Shown: positions 43,659 to 53,270, counted from the first letter of the stretch. The stretch: 64,000 bases of DNA from Lachnospiraceae bacterium (GCA_024691305.1 JAILNS010000036.1:186001-250000); one strand, 5' to 3'. Notes: generated from the sequence alone by a model not told the origin. Numbers and translations are program-made.

Positions 43659-44797
43659 TTAAGTACCTCCTTTAATTTATCGTCATAACCTATGACTGTA
43701 ACATGGGAAACATCCGCCTTCTTATCGGTCACAAGAAATGTGGCAACAGCAACAGAGCTTCTTTCAAACTTCTCTGCCTGCATAAGATAATCTTCATCAA
43801 TACTTTGTATGACAAAAATTACCGCACTGCTGTTTGCTATATCAGACACCGCGGAGGTATAACCGTAAAGACAGGATGACGTATTGTTCTCATCAAAGTT
43901 AAAAGCCGATATCCCGCCGTAAAACTCTTCAAAATCATTGGTATTTTCAAGACTGTAGCAGACAGGAGACCTGTCATAAGCATACAGTGAAACCCTTATC
44001 CCCCTCTCGATATAGTAATATGTCAGTGCGATAGCGGTCTCCAGTATCTTATTTTCAGGCGGAAGATATTTATCCGGTTTAGGGCTTATCCTTCTTGAGT
44101 CCATGATGATGCTTATACCCGGAACATTCTCTCCTATACGCTTACGGACCAGCGGACTTAAGGTTGCTGCAGTCAGTTTCCAGTTGATATTTCTGATATC
44201 ATCTCCGGGAATATAATCCCTGACTATCACATCGGGCTCTGTCTGGTCAATATAGGAATCCTTAGCCGATACGCTTAAAGCATCGAGAGCGGATATATCA
44301 TCAAGTACCACCAGCTGCGGGATGACCGTGGCTTTGATTGTCTCCCTGTTCCTAAAGGTAAAATCAAACAGTTTAAGATAGTCTCTTACTATAACGTTTC
44401 TTATTCCTACCTCATATTCGCCACGGTATTTACATATGAGTTTTGTTTCTTTTTTTATGCCTGTATGTGGGAACAGTTCATACTCCGTATCGGTATCCAG
44501 TCCGGAGATAGTGGAATTATCGGAAAAAAAGACGGTTCTTATACCGGAGAATGCATAAAAATCCTCATTTTGAAGCGTGAAATAAAAAGTAACCGGTCTT
44601 TCCGCAACGGCTACTTTGGTCTCTATCTTCTGATATATCTTAAAACGCCAGAACATGATCAGGGTATATACTGCTGAAACTGCAGGAACAATGAGTACAA
44701 AAAAGAAAAAGCCGTAACTGACCGGCCCTCCGTAGAAGGATATAGAAATCAATGAAAGGATCAGCAGACCCGAAAAGATAAGTCTGTTTCTTCTCAT
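43655..44797 (-). CDS. DUF58 domain membrane protein
   Basis: 380 residues with two N-terminal membrane helices (about 5-50) and the DUF58 signature in the middle (RDYIPGDDIRNINWK, then LSPLVRKR), followed by a von Willebrand A-like C-terminal region containing IIMDSRR. DUF58 proteins are obligate companions of MoxR ATPases and are thought to be their target or adaptor. It starts one base after the MoxR gene and overlaps the transglutaminase gene by four bases, a classic three-gene unit. Confidence 0.9.
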   Translation of the reverse strand: MRRNRLIFSGLLILSLISISFYGGPVSYGFFFFVLIVPAVSAVYTLIMFWRFKIYQKIETKVAVAERPVTFYFTLQNEDFYAFSGIRTVFFSDNSTISGLDTDTEYELFPHTGIKKETKLICKYRGEYEVGIRNVIVRDYLKLFDFTFRNRETIKATVIPQLVVLDDISALDALSVSAKDSYIDQTEPDVIVRDYIPGDDIRNINWKLTAATLSPLVRKRIGENVPGISIIMDSRRISPKPDKYLPPENKILETAIALTYYYIERGIRVSLYAYDRSPVCYSLENTNDFEEFYGGISAFNFDENNTSSCLYGYTSAVSDIANSSAVIFVIQSIDEDYLMQAEKFERSSVAVATFLVTDKKADVSHVTVIGYDDKLKEVLK

Positions 44798-44798
44798 A

Positions 44799-45719
44799 TC
44801 ACACCATCGGAACTTTTGCTTTTAATACATTGGAATACAGAATGCTGTCGACATTCTCTTTTGCTATCTTAGCCTCGTATGTAAGTGCGATCCTGTGATG
44901 AAGTGTGTTTACGGAGACTGCCTTGATATCATCCGGAATGACATAATCCCTGCCCTCAAGATAAGCTTTGGCCTGTGACGCTTTTACAAGCATTATCATA
45001 GCGCGGGGACTTGCCCCCATGACAAAACGGTTTTCGGACCTCGTAAGATTAATGATATCGTTGGCATACTTTAATACACTGTCAACTATCGTGACTTTGG
45101 AGACCTCATCTCTCATCCTTACTATATCATCGGCCTCCAATACGCTCTCTATCGTATCAAACGTCTTTCCCTCCAGCTGGTTTCTGGTCATCCTGATCTC
45201 GTCTTCGGGAACCGGATAGCCTATGGACAGTTTCATCATAAATCTGTCCATCTGCGCCTCGGGCAGCGGATAAGTACCTATAAACTCTATCGGGTTCTGG
45301 GTAGCAATGACCATAAACGGATCAGGAAGTTCCCTGATGCGGCCGTCTACCGTGATCCTGCCCTCTGCCATTGCTTCAAGAAGGCTGGACTGTGTCTTCG
45401 GAGATGTTCGGTTTATCTCATCTGCAAGGATCATCTGATGCATTATGGCACCTTCCCTGTATTCAAACTCCCCTGTCTTCATATTAAGGACAGAAAGTCC
45501 GGTAACATCCGAAGGAAGTGTGTCCGGGGTAAACTGTATACGTCCAAAGTCCAGGCTGACTGCTCTTGAAAGAGTTTTGGCCAGTGTAGTCTTACCTACG
45601 CCCGGAGCATCTTCCAAAAGAACATGTCCGCCTGCCAAAAGACAGATCAGGATGTTCCCGGTAACTTCCTCATGACCTATAAAGTATTCATTTATAACAT
45701 TCCTTAACTTTTGTATCAT
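44799..45719 (-). CDS. MoxR-family AAA+ ATPase
   Basis: 306 residues. Walker A EDAPGVGKTTLAK (about 35-47), Walker B ILADEINR, sensor ATQNPIE and the arginine-finger region EAQMDRFMM identify a MoxR AAA+ chaperone-like ATPase; the C-terminal lid contains GASPRAMIMLVKASQA. MoxR proteins insert metals or assemble complexes in partnership with DUF58 and vWA proteins. RBS AAAGGTGGG precedes the ATG. The gene is 27 bases after aat, so the MoxR unit may be read from the clpS promoter as well. Confidence 0.93.
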   Translation of the reverse strand: MIQKLRNVINEYFIGHEEVTGNILICLLAGGHVLLEDAPGVGKTTLAKTLSRAVSLDFGRIQFTPDTLPSDVTGLSVLNMKTGEFEYREGAIMHQMILADEINRTSPKTQSSLLEAMAEGRITVDGRIRELPDPFMVIATQNPIEFIGTYPLPEAQMDRFMMKLSIGYPVPEDEIRMTRNQLEGKTFDTIESVLEADDIVRMRDEVSKVTIVDSVLKYANDIINLTRSENRFVMGASPRAMIMLVKASQAKAYLEGRDYVIPDDIKAVSVNTLHHRIALTYEAKIAKENVDSILYSNVLKAKVPMV

Positions 45720-45746
45720 TTACCCACCTTTTCCTATGATCACCGA

Positions 45747-46400
45747 TCATATAAGTTCAGCTTTTTTAAGGATATCCCTATACTCATCATATGAGATACG
45801 GACCCCGCCCATACTCTCAAGATGATCTGTGTGAAACTGGCAGTCTATCATATAAAAGTCATTTACTTCAAGCAATCTTGCCAGACTTATAAGTGCTAAC
45901 TTGGATCCGTTCTCCGAATCCGAATACATGCTCTCTCCGAAAAAACATTTCCCAAGCATTACTCCGTATAAACCGCCCGCGATATTGCCGTCCACGGTCG
46001 ACTCTACGCATAACGCAAATCCATTGTCAAAAAGCTTATGGTAAGCTTCTTCCATATCATCGGTGATCCATGTGCCTTCCTTAAATTCTCTTTTGATCCT
46101 GCATTTATGCATCGTATCCGCAAAGTCGCGGTTAATGTTATATCCGATCTTGTGCCGTCTCATAAACTTTTTCATCGAATGCGAGATATGTATTTCGGAA
46201 GGTCTTATTATGAATCTCTCATGTGGACACCACCACAATATGGGGCCACCTTCGTTATACCACGGAAAAATACCATGACTGTATGCAAGGAGCAGTCTCT
46301 CGACGGACAGATCCCCTCCTACTGCCAAAAGGCCGTCCTCTTCCGCATATTTGGGATCCGGAAAATATATCCTGTCATTTTCGAGTTCAAAAACCGGCAT
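45747..46400 (-). CDS. aat: Leucyl/phenylalanyl-tRNA--protein transferase
   Basis: 217 residues, full length for Aat, which adds Leu or Phe from aminoacyl-tRNA to proteins beginning with Arg or Lys, making them ClpS substrates. Conserved blocks are GLLAVGGDLS, SHGIFPWY, PILWWCPHERF, EGTWITDDM, GGLYGVMLG, FFGESMYS and DCQFHTDHLESMGG. The block usually AHSVE reads ALCVE here. GAGGA is eight bases before the ATG, and the gene is 11 bases after clpA. Linkage to clpS and clpA supports a dedicated N-degron pathway. Aat is common in Proteobacteria and rare in Firmicutes. Confidence 0.93.
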   Translation of the reverse strand: MPVFELENDRIYFPDPKYAEEDGLLAVGGDLSVERLLLAYSHGIFPWYNEGGPILWWCPHERFIIRPSEIHISHSMKKFMRRHKIGYNINRDFADTMHKCRIKREFKEGTWITDDMEEAYHKLFDNGFALCVESTVDGNIAGGLYGVMLGKCFFGESMYSDSENGSKLALISLARLLEVNDFYMIDCQFHTDHLESMGGVRISYDEYRDILKKAELI

Positions 46401-46411
46401 AGAATCCTCAC

Positions 46412-48667
46412 TTAATCTGCTTTAAACTTCTCATCTTCTGCCGATAGAGTGATCTTTCCTCCGTCTTTAAGATTACCGAACAGTATCTTATCCACAAACA
46501 GGGGCTTTATTTCATTTCTTATGACACGGTCTGCCTCCCTTGCACCGAATTCTCTGCTTATACCGTGCTTTAAGATAAGTGCCTTGGCTGATTCTTCCAC
46601 GATGAGTTCCACATTCTTCTTTTCAAGGAGTTCTTTTAATTCCCCGATCTTCTTATCAACCACAAGTGATGCCATCTCATCGTCCATACCGTTAAAGACT
46701 ACGATCTTGTTTAAACGGTTTCTAAACTCGGGCTGGAAGATACGCTTCACCTCTTCCATGAGAGCCGAACTGTCTCCGTACGTGCTCGTAAAGCCTATTC
46801 CGGGTTTGCCTATATGATTGGCACCGGCATTGGATGTCATGATAAGGACTATATTTCTAAAATCGGCTTTTCTGCCCTGGTTATCGGTAAGAGTAGCATA
46901 GTCCATGACCTGCAAAAGCACACTGTAAATGTCCGGATGTGCCTTTTCGATCTCATCGAGTAAAAGTACCGCCGAGGGATTCTTTCTGACCTCCTCGGTA
47001 AGCAGTCCACCCTCTTCGTATCCGACATAACCCGCAGGAGCACCGATGAGTTTAGCGACCGCATGCTTTTCGGTGTACTCACTCATATCAAACCTTATCA
47101 GTTTAACGCCCAGTTCTTCGGACAGACTTCTTGCGACTTCGGTCTTACCTACACCTGTCGGCCCGACAAAAAGAAGACTGGCTAAAGGCTTATTATCTTC
47201 AAGAAGACCTGCTCTTGAGAATTTGACCGAATTCACAACCTGTTCTATTGCCTCATCCTGACCGAATATGCGTTTCTTAATACGCTCTTCCAAAGTGGCA
47301 AGATTATCGGCCTCATCAGCCTGAACCGATTCAAGAGGAATACGGCAGATCGAGGTCAGTACTTCTGAGATAACTTCCTTATCAACCGTCTGTACTTCTG
47401 CCTCCTTATCAACCGGATGAAGTTTCCTGTATGCTCCGGCTTCATCTATGATATCTATTGCCTTGTCAGGAAGATATCGTTCATTTATATGCCTTGCACT
47501 CATCGAGACCGCATACTCGAATACACCCTCGGCATATTTTACTTTATGAAAATCTTCATAGTTACTCCTAAGCCCTTCAAGGATCTTTACCGTATCTTCT
47601 TCACCTGGTTCTTTGATCTCTATATTCTGAAAACGTCTGACTATGCTCTTATTCTTTTCAAAATATTTTTTGTATTCTTCAAATGTTGTCGCACCTATGA
47701 ATCGTATATGACCTCCGCTTAAATACGTTTTGATCATATTGGCTGCATCATGCGAGCCTTCTCCTACAGCACCTGCCCCCATAAGATTATGTATCTCATC
47801 TATGTAAACAATGGGACGTTCCTCTGCATCGATAGCACTCATCACGGATTTAAAACGTTTCTCAAAATCGCCTCTGTACTGGGTCCCTGCAATCATTCCA
47901 CCAAGATCGAGCATAAATATCCTGCTTCCGATAAGCTCATCGGGAACTTTTCCTTCATTTATTCTTGCGGCAAGTCCGTATGTTATCGCTGTTTTGCCAA
48001 CACCCGGTTCCCCTATGTGAAGCGGATTATTTTTATCTTTTCTGCAAAGTACCTGTATAGTACGCTCTAATTCTTCTTCACGACCTATCAACGGATTTAC
48101 TCCATCAAGCATCTCATTAAGACACGGGGCATACATCTTAAGGATATCCCCCTGATCTGCTTCATCTGATGACGTGCGTCCGGCATATGCACTTGCTGCC
48201 CCCGGATCACCGGTATTTGTGCCATCATCCGATCCGTTGTCATCATACTCGGATATCGCCCTTAAAAGAGCAGACCGGTCAACGCCCTGTTTTTCCATAA
48301 AATATACCGCATAGCACTCCGGTACTGCCCATAATCCGTTGATGATATGTCTGACATCTATTTCTCCGCGGCCACTGCTTATCGCATGTTCTCCCGCATA
48401 CGTTATCAGATAGCTAAGGCCGGCTGATATCTCCGGATCATATTCTTCATCAGTGGTCTTATCTATGTATTCTTCGCAATAATCCGTAAGATCCTGTACA
48501 AGTTCATTGACCTTACCGCCGCAATCTACAAACGCCCTGCAAAACACCTCATCCTCACACATCATGAGAAGTATCGTCTCAGGTGTTATAAGAGAATAAT
48601 TATTTTCGGCTGTATATTCGTTAGCTGCTTCCAAAACAGCATTTAATCTCTCCGAGAGCCGCATCAT
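46412..48667 (-). CDS. clpA: ATP-dependent Clp protease ATP-binding subunit ClpA
   Basis: 751 residues: N-domain (1-145) that docks ClpS, Gly/Asp/Ala-rich linker (145-175), AAA+ domain 1 with GEPGVGKT (219-226), AAA+ domain 2 with GPTGVGKT (about 505) and an IGF tripeptide in KPGIGFTSTYG, the loop that binds ClpP. It lacks the long M-domain coiled coil of ClpB and the UVR region of ClpC, which together with the clpS neighbour supports ClpA. It unfolds proteins and threads them into ClpP; clpP itself is not in this window. Two adjacent ATGs (48667 and 48664) are possible; GGAGG fits both. The start overlaps the clpS stop. Confidence 0.92.
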   Translation of the reverse strand: MMRLSERLNAVLEAANEYTAENNYSLITPETILLMMCEDEVFCRAFVDCGGKVNELVQDLTDYCEEYIDKTTDEEYDPEISAGLSYLITYAGEHAISSGRGEIDVRHIINGLWAVPECYAVYFMEKQGVDRSALLRAISEYDDNGSDDGTNTGDPGAASAYAGRTSSDEADQGDILKMYAPCLNEMLDGVNPLIGREEELERTIQVLCRKDKNNPLHIGEPGVGKTAITYGLAARINEGKVPDELIGSRIFMLDLGGMIAGTQYRGDFEKRFKSVMSAIDAEERPIVYIDEIHNLMGAGAVGEGSHDAANMIKTYLSGGHIRFIGATTFEEYKKYFEKNKSIVRRFQNIEIKEPGEEDTVKILEGLRSNYEDFHKVKYAEGVFEYAVSMSARHINERYLPDKAIDIIDEAGAYRKLHPVDKEAEVQTVDKEVISEVLTSICRIPLESVQADEADNLATLEERIKKRIFGQDEAIEQVVNSVKFSRAGLLEDNKPLASLLFVGPTGVGKTEVARSLSEELGVKLIRFDMSEYTEKHAVAKLIGAPAGYVGYEEGGLLTEEVRKNPSAVLLLDEIEKAHPDIYSVLLQVMDYATLTDNQGRKADFRNIVLIMTSNAGANHIGKPGIGFTSTYGDSSALMEEVKRIFQPEFRNRLNKIVVFNGMDDEMASLVVDKKIGELKELLEKKNVELIVEESAKALILKHGISREFGAREADRVIRNEIKPLFVDKILFGNLKDGGKITLSAEDEKFKAD

Positions 48668-48963
48668 GCTTCCTCCACACTCATTCTAAAGGGAAATCCC
48701 TCTTCGTTAGCTTCACGCAAGGCTCTGTTCACCTTACTCACGGCTATATCATAAGGATATACCGCAACAACTGCCCTTCCGCTTTGGTGTACCTTGAGCA
48801 TCAGGTTTTCGGCGGTAGTTTCATCCTTATTAAAAATTGTAACGAGTATCCTTACCACAAACTCCATGGTAGTAAAATCATCATTGATCATGATGACATT
48901 GTATTGCCTGGGTTCTTTGACAATGTCTTTTGTTTTCTCTTTAAATGATCCCAAAACAGCCAT
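48664..48963 (-). CDS. clpS: ClpS adaptor, N-degron recognin
   Basis: 99 residues. ClpS delivers proteins with N-terminal Leu, Phe, Tyr or Trp to ClpA. The binding pocket is complete: Asn27-Asp28-Asp29 in MINDDFTTMEFV, gatekeeper Met33 and His59 in MLKVHQSG. The flexible N-terminal arm (about 1-20) is present. AGGAAG precedes the ATG, and a TATAAT box lies about 50 bases upstream on the minus strand (about 48995-49000). It is the first gene of the clpS-clpA-aat series. Confidence 0.95.
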   Translation of the reverse strand: MAVLGSFKEKTKDIVKEPRQYNVIMINDDFTTMEFVVRILVTIFNKDETTAENLMLKVHQSGRAVVAVYPYDIAVSKVNRALREANEEGFPFRMSVEEA

Positions 48964-49138
48964 CTGTGCTCTTCCTCTCTAAATGGTATATTTAGTATTA
49001 TAAAACAATAGTTGAAAGTACAAAACCTCTGTACCGATAATTCAGAATGACGAAGCCATAAAACAGGTGAATAACATAAGAAGCCAACTTATGCTATTAT
49101 AAAAATATAGTTCTGATCAATGATCACACAAAGGATAC

Positions 49139-49945
49139 ATGATAATGCGAAAAACGATAAAACTCATACTCTGTTTACTGGGGATAATGCTTATGATATT
49201 CGGACTTACTGCCTGCGGAAAGCAAAAATATAAACTGAATCTGGATCCGGGTTTTGACAAACCCAAAAAAACATCCTATGCCGCAGGTGAAACGGTAACG
49301 GTATACTTAAGCTTGATCGCAACAGACACAGATTATAGTTTCTATTTGGACAGCGATGATGTAAAACTGTCACAGTCTTATGAAGACAAACATGGATATG
49401 TACTCTCATTCACAATGCCCGAACATGACGTCACACTCCATTACGATGCAAAAAACAGTATGGTATATGACCCCGAGGCATCGGAAGCCGAAGCAGAATA
49501 CAATCTCTCAATTCCACCGGAAACTTATGCTGATTATATAACAAATGATCAGATGCAATTCGAATATTACGAAAGACAATATGTCGATGAAAACACCACC
49601 GAGTATGTCGACTTTTGTTTGTACGAATGCGACAATAATTCAGCATATATCCTTGCGCGATATACCAAACACGGAAGTGAAAAAGAACACTTATCCTACA
49701 GACTGGTCCCTAATTCGGTAATTGACGATTGCTATGACTGTACTGTGGAGTATGAAATGGATAAGTGGGGAACCGGACAGGCGCTTGAAGGCGCAGTCTA
49801 TGTGGTCAAATTCTACAAGCTCGGAAACATATTACGTGTATCATCCGAATCCATGCCGGAAAACGGAATGGAAGCCTTTGATACCATCGGAAATATCATC
49901 AAAAATGCCTGGGCATCCGAAGGTGCCATATATGATGCATACTGA
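49139..49945 (+). CDS. Secreted lipoprotein, function unknown
   Basis: 268 residues. A lipoprotein signal ends at FGLTACGKQ (Cys26). Residues 30-105 (AAGETVTVYLSLIATDTDYSF, then SFTMPEHDVTLHY) resemble the small beta domains of the InlB B-repeat or Bacterial-repeat type; residues 120-268 form a second part containing PNSVIDDCYDC, related to the C-terminus of the lipoprotein at 38791-39351. The start at 49139 (MIMRKT) has AAAGGA only four or five bases upstream; the ATG at 49145 has better spacing and may be the real start. Divergent from clpS; no operon partner on the plus strand. Confidence 0.75.
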   Translation: MIMRKTIKLILCLLGIMLMIFGLTACGKQKYKLNLDPGFDKPKKTSYAAGETVTVYLSLIATDTDYSFYLDSDDVKLSQSYEDKHGYVLSFTMPEHDVTLHYDAKNSMVYDPEASEAEAEYNLSIPPETYADYITNDQMQFEYYERQYVDENTTEYVDFCLYECDNNSAYILARYTKHGSEKEHLSYRLVPNSVIDDCYDCTVEYEMDKWGTGQALEGAVYVVKFYKLGNILRVSSESMPENGMEAFDTIGNIIKNAWASEGAIYDAY

Positions 49946-49959
49946 TCATAGGGCTGCTC

Positions 49960-49981
49960 ATCCTGCTTCGGATCGCAGGAT
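49960..49981. other. Small hairpin between convergent genes
   Basis: Perfect seven-base arms ATCCTGC and GCAGGAT around an eight-base loop lie between the lipoprotein stop and the end of the convergent hybrid kinase gene. There is no clear U run, so its role as a terminator is doubtful. Confidence 0.35.
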
Positions 49982-52359
49982 CATGCCAGATTAGCGTTTA
50001 TTTTGGTTATAAGGTCCTCTTTCAAAAAGGGTTTGGGAATATGTGCATTCATTCCCGCGTCCAATGCCTCTTTTATATCCGATTCAAAAGCGTTTGCCGT
50101 CATGGCAATGATCGGAATCGATGCAAGGTGCTCATCCTCAAGTGCTCTGATCCTCTTAGTTGCCTCCAGACCGTTCATAACAGGCATTGATACATCCATA
50201 AGTATCAGATCTATATCTCCCGGTTTGGAATTCTTCACAAGTTCCACGGCATCTACTCCACTGTTAGTCTGTTTTACACTAAAGCCAAACTTAGTAAGGA
50301 CTCTTTCCGCCAGTTTAAGGTTAAGAACCGCATCATCCACAACCAATATGGTCGTGCCCTCGTAATTCTTATTAAGTGCTTCAGCAACATTATCATCTTC
50401 TGACTTATCAACTTCATCGGAAGATGCAGGAGACATCGGAAGAACTATTATGAATTCACTGCCCTTGCCAAGACCTGTCTTAAGTTCTATGGTACCCTGC
50501 ATAAGATTGACTATATTCTGAACGATCGCCATTCCAAGACCCGTACCCTGGGTTTCATTAACCACTTCGGTATTTTCTCTTGAATATGCTTCCCATATAT
50601 GCTTTCCGAATTCTTCCGACATACCGATACCGGTATCTCTAACGCGAAGTTCGTATGTATATTTATCCTTACGGTCCAAAAGTTTTCCCTCAAGGAATAC
50701 ACTTCCGCCTTTTTTAGTAAACTTATATGCATTGGAAAGAAGATTTAACAATATCTGGCGCAGGCGCAGCTTATCGCATTCTACGATATCATCACCCAGT
50801 TCATTGGCATTTACGATAAACTTAAGACCGTTTTCTTCCATTTGGCCTCGGATCATGTCAGCACATTCAAGGAGAAGGTTCTTAACACATACGGGAGTAG
50901 GTGACAGTTCCATTTTGCCGCTCTCTATACGGCTCATATCGAGAATATCGTTTATAAGACTCATAAGATGTTCACCCGCACCTCTGATCTTATTAAGATA
51001 ATCTTCCAGATGGGCCCTGTCATTGATCTCTTCTATCGCAAGTCTTGAGAAGCCGGTTATCGCGCTCATAGGTGTACGTATATCATGTGACATATTCGAG
51101 AAAAATACAGTCTTGGCACGGTTTGCACGGTTTGCCTCGTCAATGGCCTTAACGAGCATCTTCTGTCTGTCCTCAAGTTCTGCCTTTTGAGTCGCGATAA
51201 GCTTGTCATCATCCATCTTCTGGGAGCGAAAATCATCCACGACAGATGCAGTGATAAGAAGCCTGTTCACATGATCCTCCCCTCTGTCTATCACATGATA
51301 ATCCACCCTGATCCAACGGTTGTCTTTTTCATCTTTATATACGAATTCCCTGACATCACTGTCTTTGAACAGATCAGTGCGAACGTAACTTACATCACAT
51401 AACAGTTTCTTCTGAAAGTCCGAAATTTCCTGGATCTTAGAAGCTGCTGCGGTGATCAGTTCCTTAATTCCTACATCTGAATCGGTTTTAAATTCACCTG
51501 GCTTTATTACCTTGACCGAATCGTTGACAAAATCGATCATATAAATACAGCTGTACTCTTCAGCCAGCGTCGCGATTATCTGATTGTCCAGCTTAATGGT
51601 ACCGAGTTCCGTTTCCGAGATGAGCGTAGCAGACCCAAAGGCTTTTACAGGGTTTCCGTTTTCATCAAACTCGGTCGTATATTTTACACGAAACGGTACA
51701 CGACCTACCGTGAGCGGTATATCTGCTTCTATCTCCTTAACTCCCGAATCTATCTTTCGCATCATGTCCCGGTACATATCGGCATAATCGGGAGGGAATA
51801 TCCCCATATCGATAGCAGGCTCGGGATAATTGGTAACAAGAGCCGGAAGCCCGAGGTCTCTCATACAACGGTAACATGGGCGCATTTCCTTGGTTGCGAC
51901 CGTATATTCCCAGTTATATATATTTATCTGCTCACTGGCGGATTTATATCTGTGTTCTATATCTTCAAGAGTATCCTGTGTTCTTTTTTCATTGGAAATA
52001 TTCCGGATAGACTCAAGAATAAATGCTTCATCATCCGTTTTTTCTATCAGAATGAAGCGGCTCTTTAAACAGATGCGGTCAAAGCCGCAACAATTGGAGA
52101 AAACAGATCTCCATGTCTCGGCTTCCTGTTCTTCACCTGTGGTGACACATTTTTTTACCGCATAGGAAAAAACCTGCATATTTTCATCATCGAATATCTT
52201 ATGCAGATCGGCATGAACATACTCGTCCTTGGCTATATTCATCCAAAGTTCGGGTATATATTTATTGTTGATATCAAGAATAGATATTAGATCGTTTTTG
52301 TAAGAAATGATAGCTGCGGGACCTAAGAATCTGCTGTAAAGAATATCATCATATTTCAT
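49981..52359 (-). CDS. Soluble PAS hybrid histidine kinase
   Basis: 792 residues without membrane segments. The N-terminal 400 residues hold about three PAS-like regions (1-120, 140-250, 260-380); RNISNEKRTQDTLEDIEHRY and SVVDDFRSQKMDDDKLIATQ are typical PAS-to-coil exits. HisKA follows with His425 in SHDIRTPMSAITG, HATPase with NAYKFTKKGG and GTGLGMAIV, and a receiver with Asp in LILMDVSMPVMNG near 710. Such cytosolic kinases sense redox, ligands or light through PAS cofactors; no cofactor is evident. GAGGG is seven bases upstream. It lies 47 bases after the aldolase gene in the same direction and could sense a product of that pathway. Confidence 0.9.
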   Translation of the reverse strand: MKYDDILYSRFLGPAAIISYKNDLISILDINNKYIPELWMNIAKDEYVHADLHKIFDDENMQVFSYAVKKCVTTGEEQEAETWRSVFSNCCGFDRICLKSRFILIEKTDDEAFILESIRNISNEKRTQDTLEDIEHRYKSASEQINIYNWEYTVATKEMRPCYRCMRDLGLPALVTNYPEPAIDMGIFPPDYADMYRDMMRKIDSGVKEIEADIPLTVGRVPFRVKYTTEFDENGNPVKAFGSATLISETELGTIKLDNQIIATLAEEYSCIYMIDFVNDSVKVIKPGEFKTDSDVGIKELITAAASKIQEISDFQKKLLCDVSYVRTDLFKDSDVREFVYKDEKDNRWIRVDYHVIDRGEDHVNRLLITASVVDDFRSQKMDDDKLIATQKAELEDRQKMLVKAIDEANRANRAKTVFFSNMSHDIRTPMSAITGFSRLAIEEINDRAHLEDYLNKIRGAGEHLMSLINDILDMSRIESGKMELSPTPVCVKNLLLECADMIRGQMEENGLKFIVNANELGDDIVECDKLRLRQILLNLLSNAYKFTKKGGSVFLEGKLLDRKDKYTYELRVRDTGIGMSEEFGKHIWEAYSRENTEVVNETQGTGLGMAIVQNIVNLMQGTIELKTGLGKGSEFIIVLPMSPASSDEVDKSEDDNVAEALNKNYEGTTILVVDDAVLNLKLAERVLTKFGFSVKQTNSGVDAVELVKNSKPGDIDLILMDVSMPVMNGLEATKRIRALEDEHLASIPIIAMTANAFESDIKEALDAGMNAHIPKPFLKEDLITKINANLA

Positions 52360-52406
52360 AGCGTAACCCTCATCGAAAAAAAAACACCCCTATCATTATA
52401 TAAAAA

Positions 52407-53252
52407 CTACTGCGTATTGTCACTTCCAAACAGTCTGATCTTTTCCCTGACGACTCCCTTCATAGCTTCTATCTCATAAGGGATAAGATTAAATATGGAA
52501 TTTGCGCCTTCTGCCATTCCCTTTTCAAGACCTGCTTTTCCTGCCTTGTCGATATCGGTAAAGATATTCACTTTGCATACCCCAAGTTTAACGGCATTCT
52601 TAAAATCATCATCTGCAAGCCCGCTTCCACCGTGCAAAACAAGTGGTATACCGGTCTTTTCGGATATTATCCTTATCCTGTCAAAATCAAGTTTTGGCGG
52701 GAATTTATAATCACCGTGTGCGTTTCCTACCGCTACCGCAAGCGAATCGATACCGGTTCTTGTGACATAATCAAGTGCCTGATCGGGATCTGTATAATAA
52801 TCACTCGGCTTTGATAATTTTCCAGCCCCCTCGTTATCACCCACATGTCCGAGTTCTCCTTCTACGGTAACTCCCATGGTGTGGCATATCTTTACCATTT
52901 CGGCGACTTTGCCGACATTTTCTTCATAAGTCAGTGTCGAACAGTCATACATGATCGATGTGAAACCAAGTTTTAATGCCTCCATACATCTTTCAAAAGT
53001 AAGACCATGATCATAATGTACACATACCGGAACCGATGCTTTTTTTGCCATCGGTATCAGATACTCCGAAACCCTTTCAAGTTCCATGGAAGGAAGCAGG
53101 ATCTCCGCCGTCCCAACCATTACGGGAGCTCTTAATTCTTCCGCGGTTTCTATTATTGCTCTGGCCATCTCAACATTAACTGCGTTAAAAAAGCCTACAC
53201 CATACCCTTTTTCTTTTGCCGGAAGCAAAATATCATTCATATTAACAAGCAT
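52407..53252 (-). CDS. Class II fructose-bisphosphate/tagatose-bisphosphate-type aldolase
   Basis: 281 residues of the Zn-dependent class II aldolase family. Zinc and catalytic positions are visible: Asp-His in VHYDHGLTFE, His in GELGHVGDNEG, His in VGNAHGDYK and the phosphate site LHGGSGLADD. Cleavage of a ketose 1,6-bisphosphate (or similar) to dihydroxyacetone phosphate and an aldehyde is expected. It follows a PfkB-family kinase by 18 bases, so the pair probably phosphorylates and then splits a specific sugar or polyol phosphate instead of serving central glycolysis. GGGAGG is seven bases before the ATG. Confidence 0.9.
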   Translation of the reverse strand: MLVNMNDILLPAKEKGYGVGFFNAVNVEMARAIIETAEELRAPVMVGTAEILLPSMELERVSEYLIPMAKKASVPVCVHYDHGLTFERCMEALKLGFTSIMYDCSTLTYEENVGKVAEMVKICHTMGVTVEGELGHVGDNEGAGKLSKPSDYYTDPDQALDYVTRTGIDSLAVAVGNAHGDYKFPPKLDFDRIRIISEKTGIPLVLHGGSGLADDDFKNAVKLGVCKVNIFTDIDKAGKAGLEKGMAEGANSIFNLIPYEIEAMKGVVREKIRLFGSDNTQ

Positions 53253-53270
53253 CTTCGGTCCTCCCTTAAG

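Noticed and set aside
46412-48667. ClpC instead of ClpA
   Set aside because: No UVR-containing middle domain, and the gene is coupled to clpS and aat.
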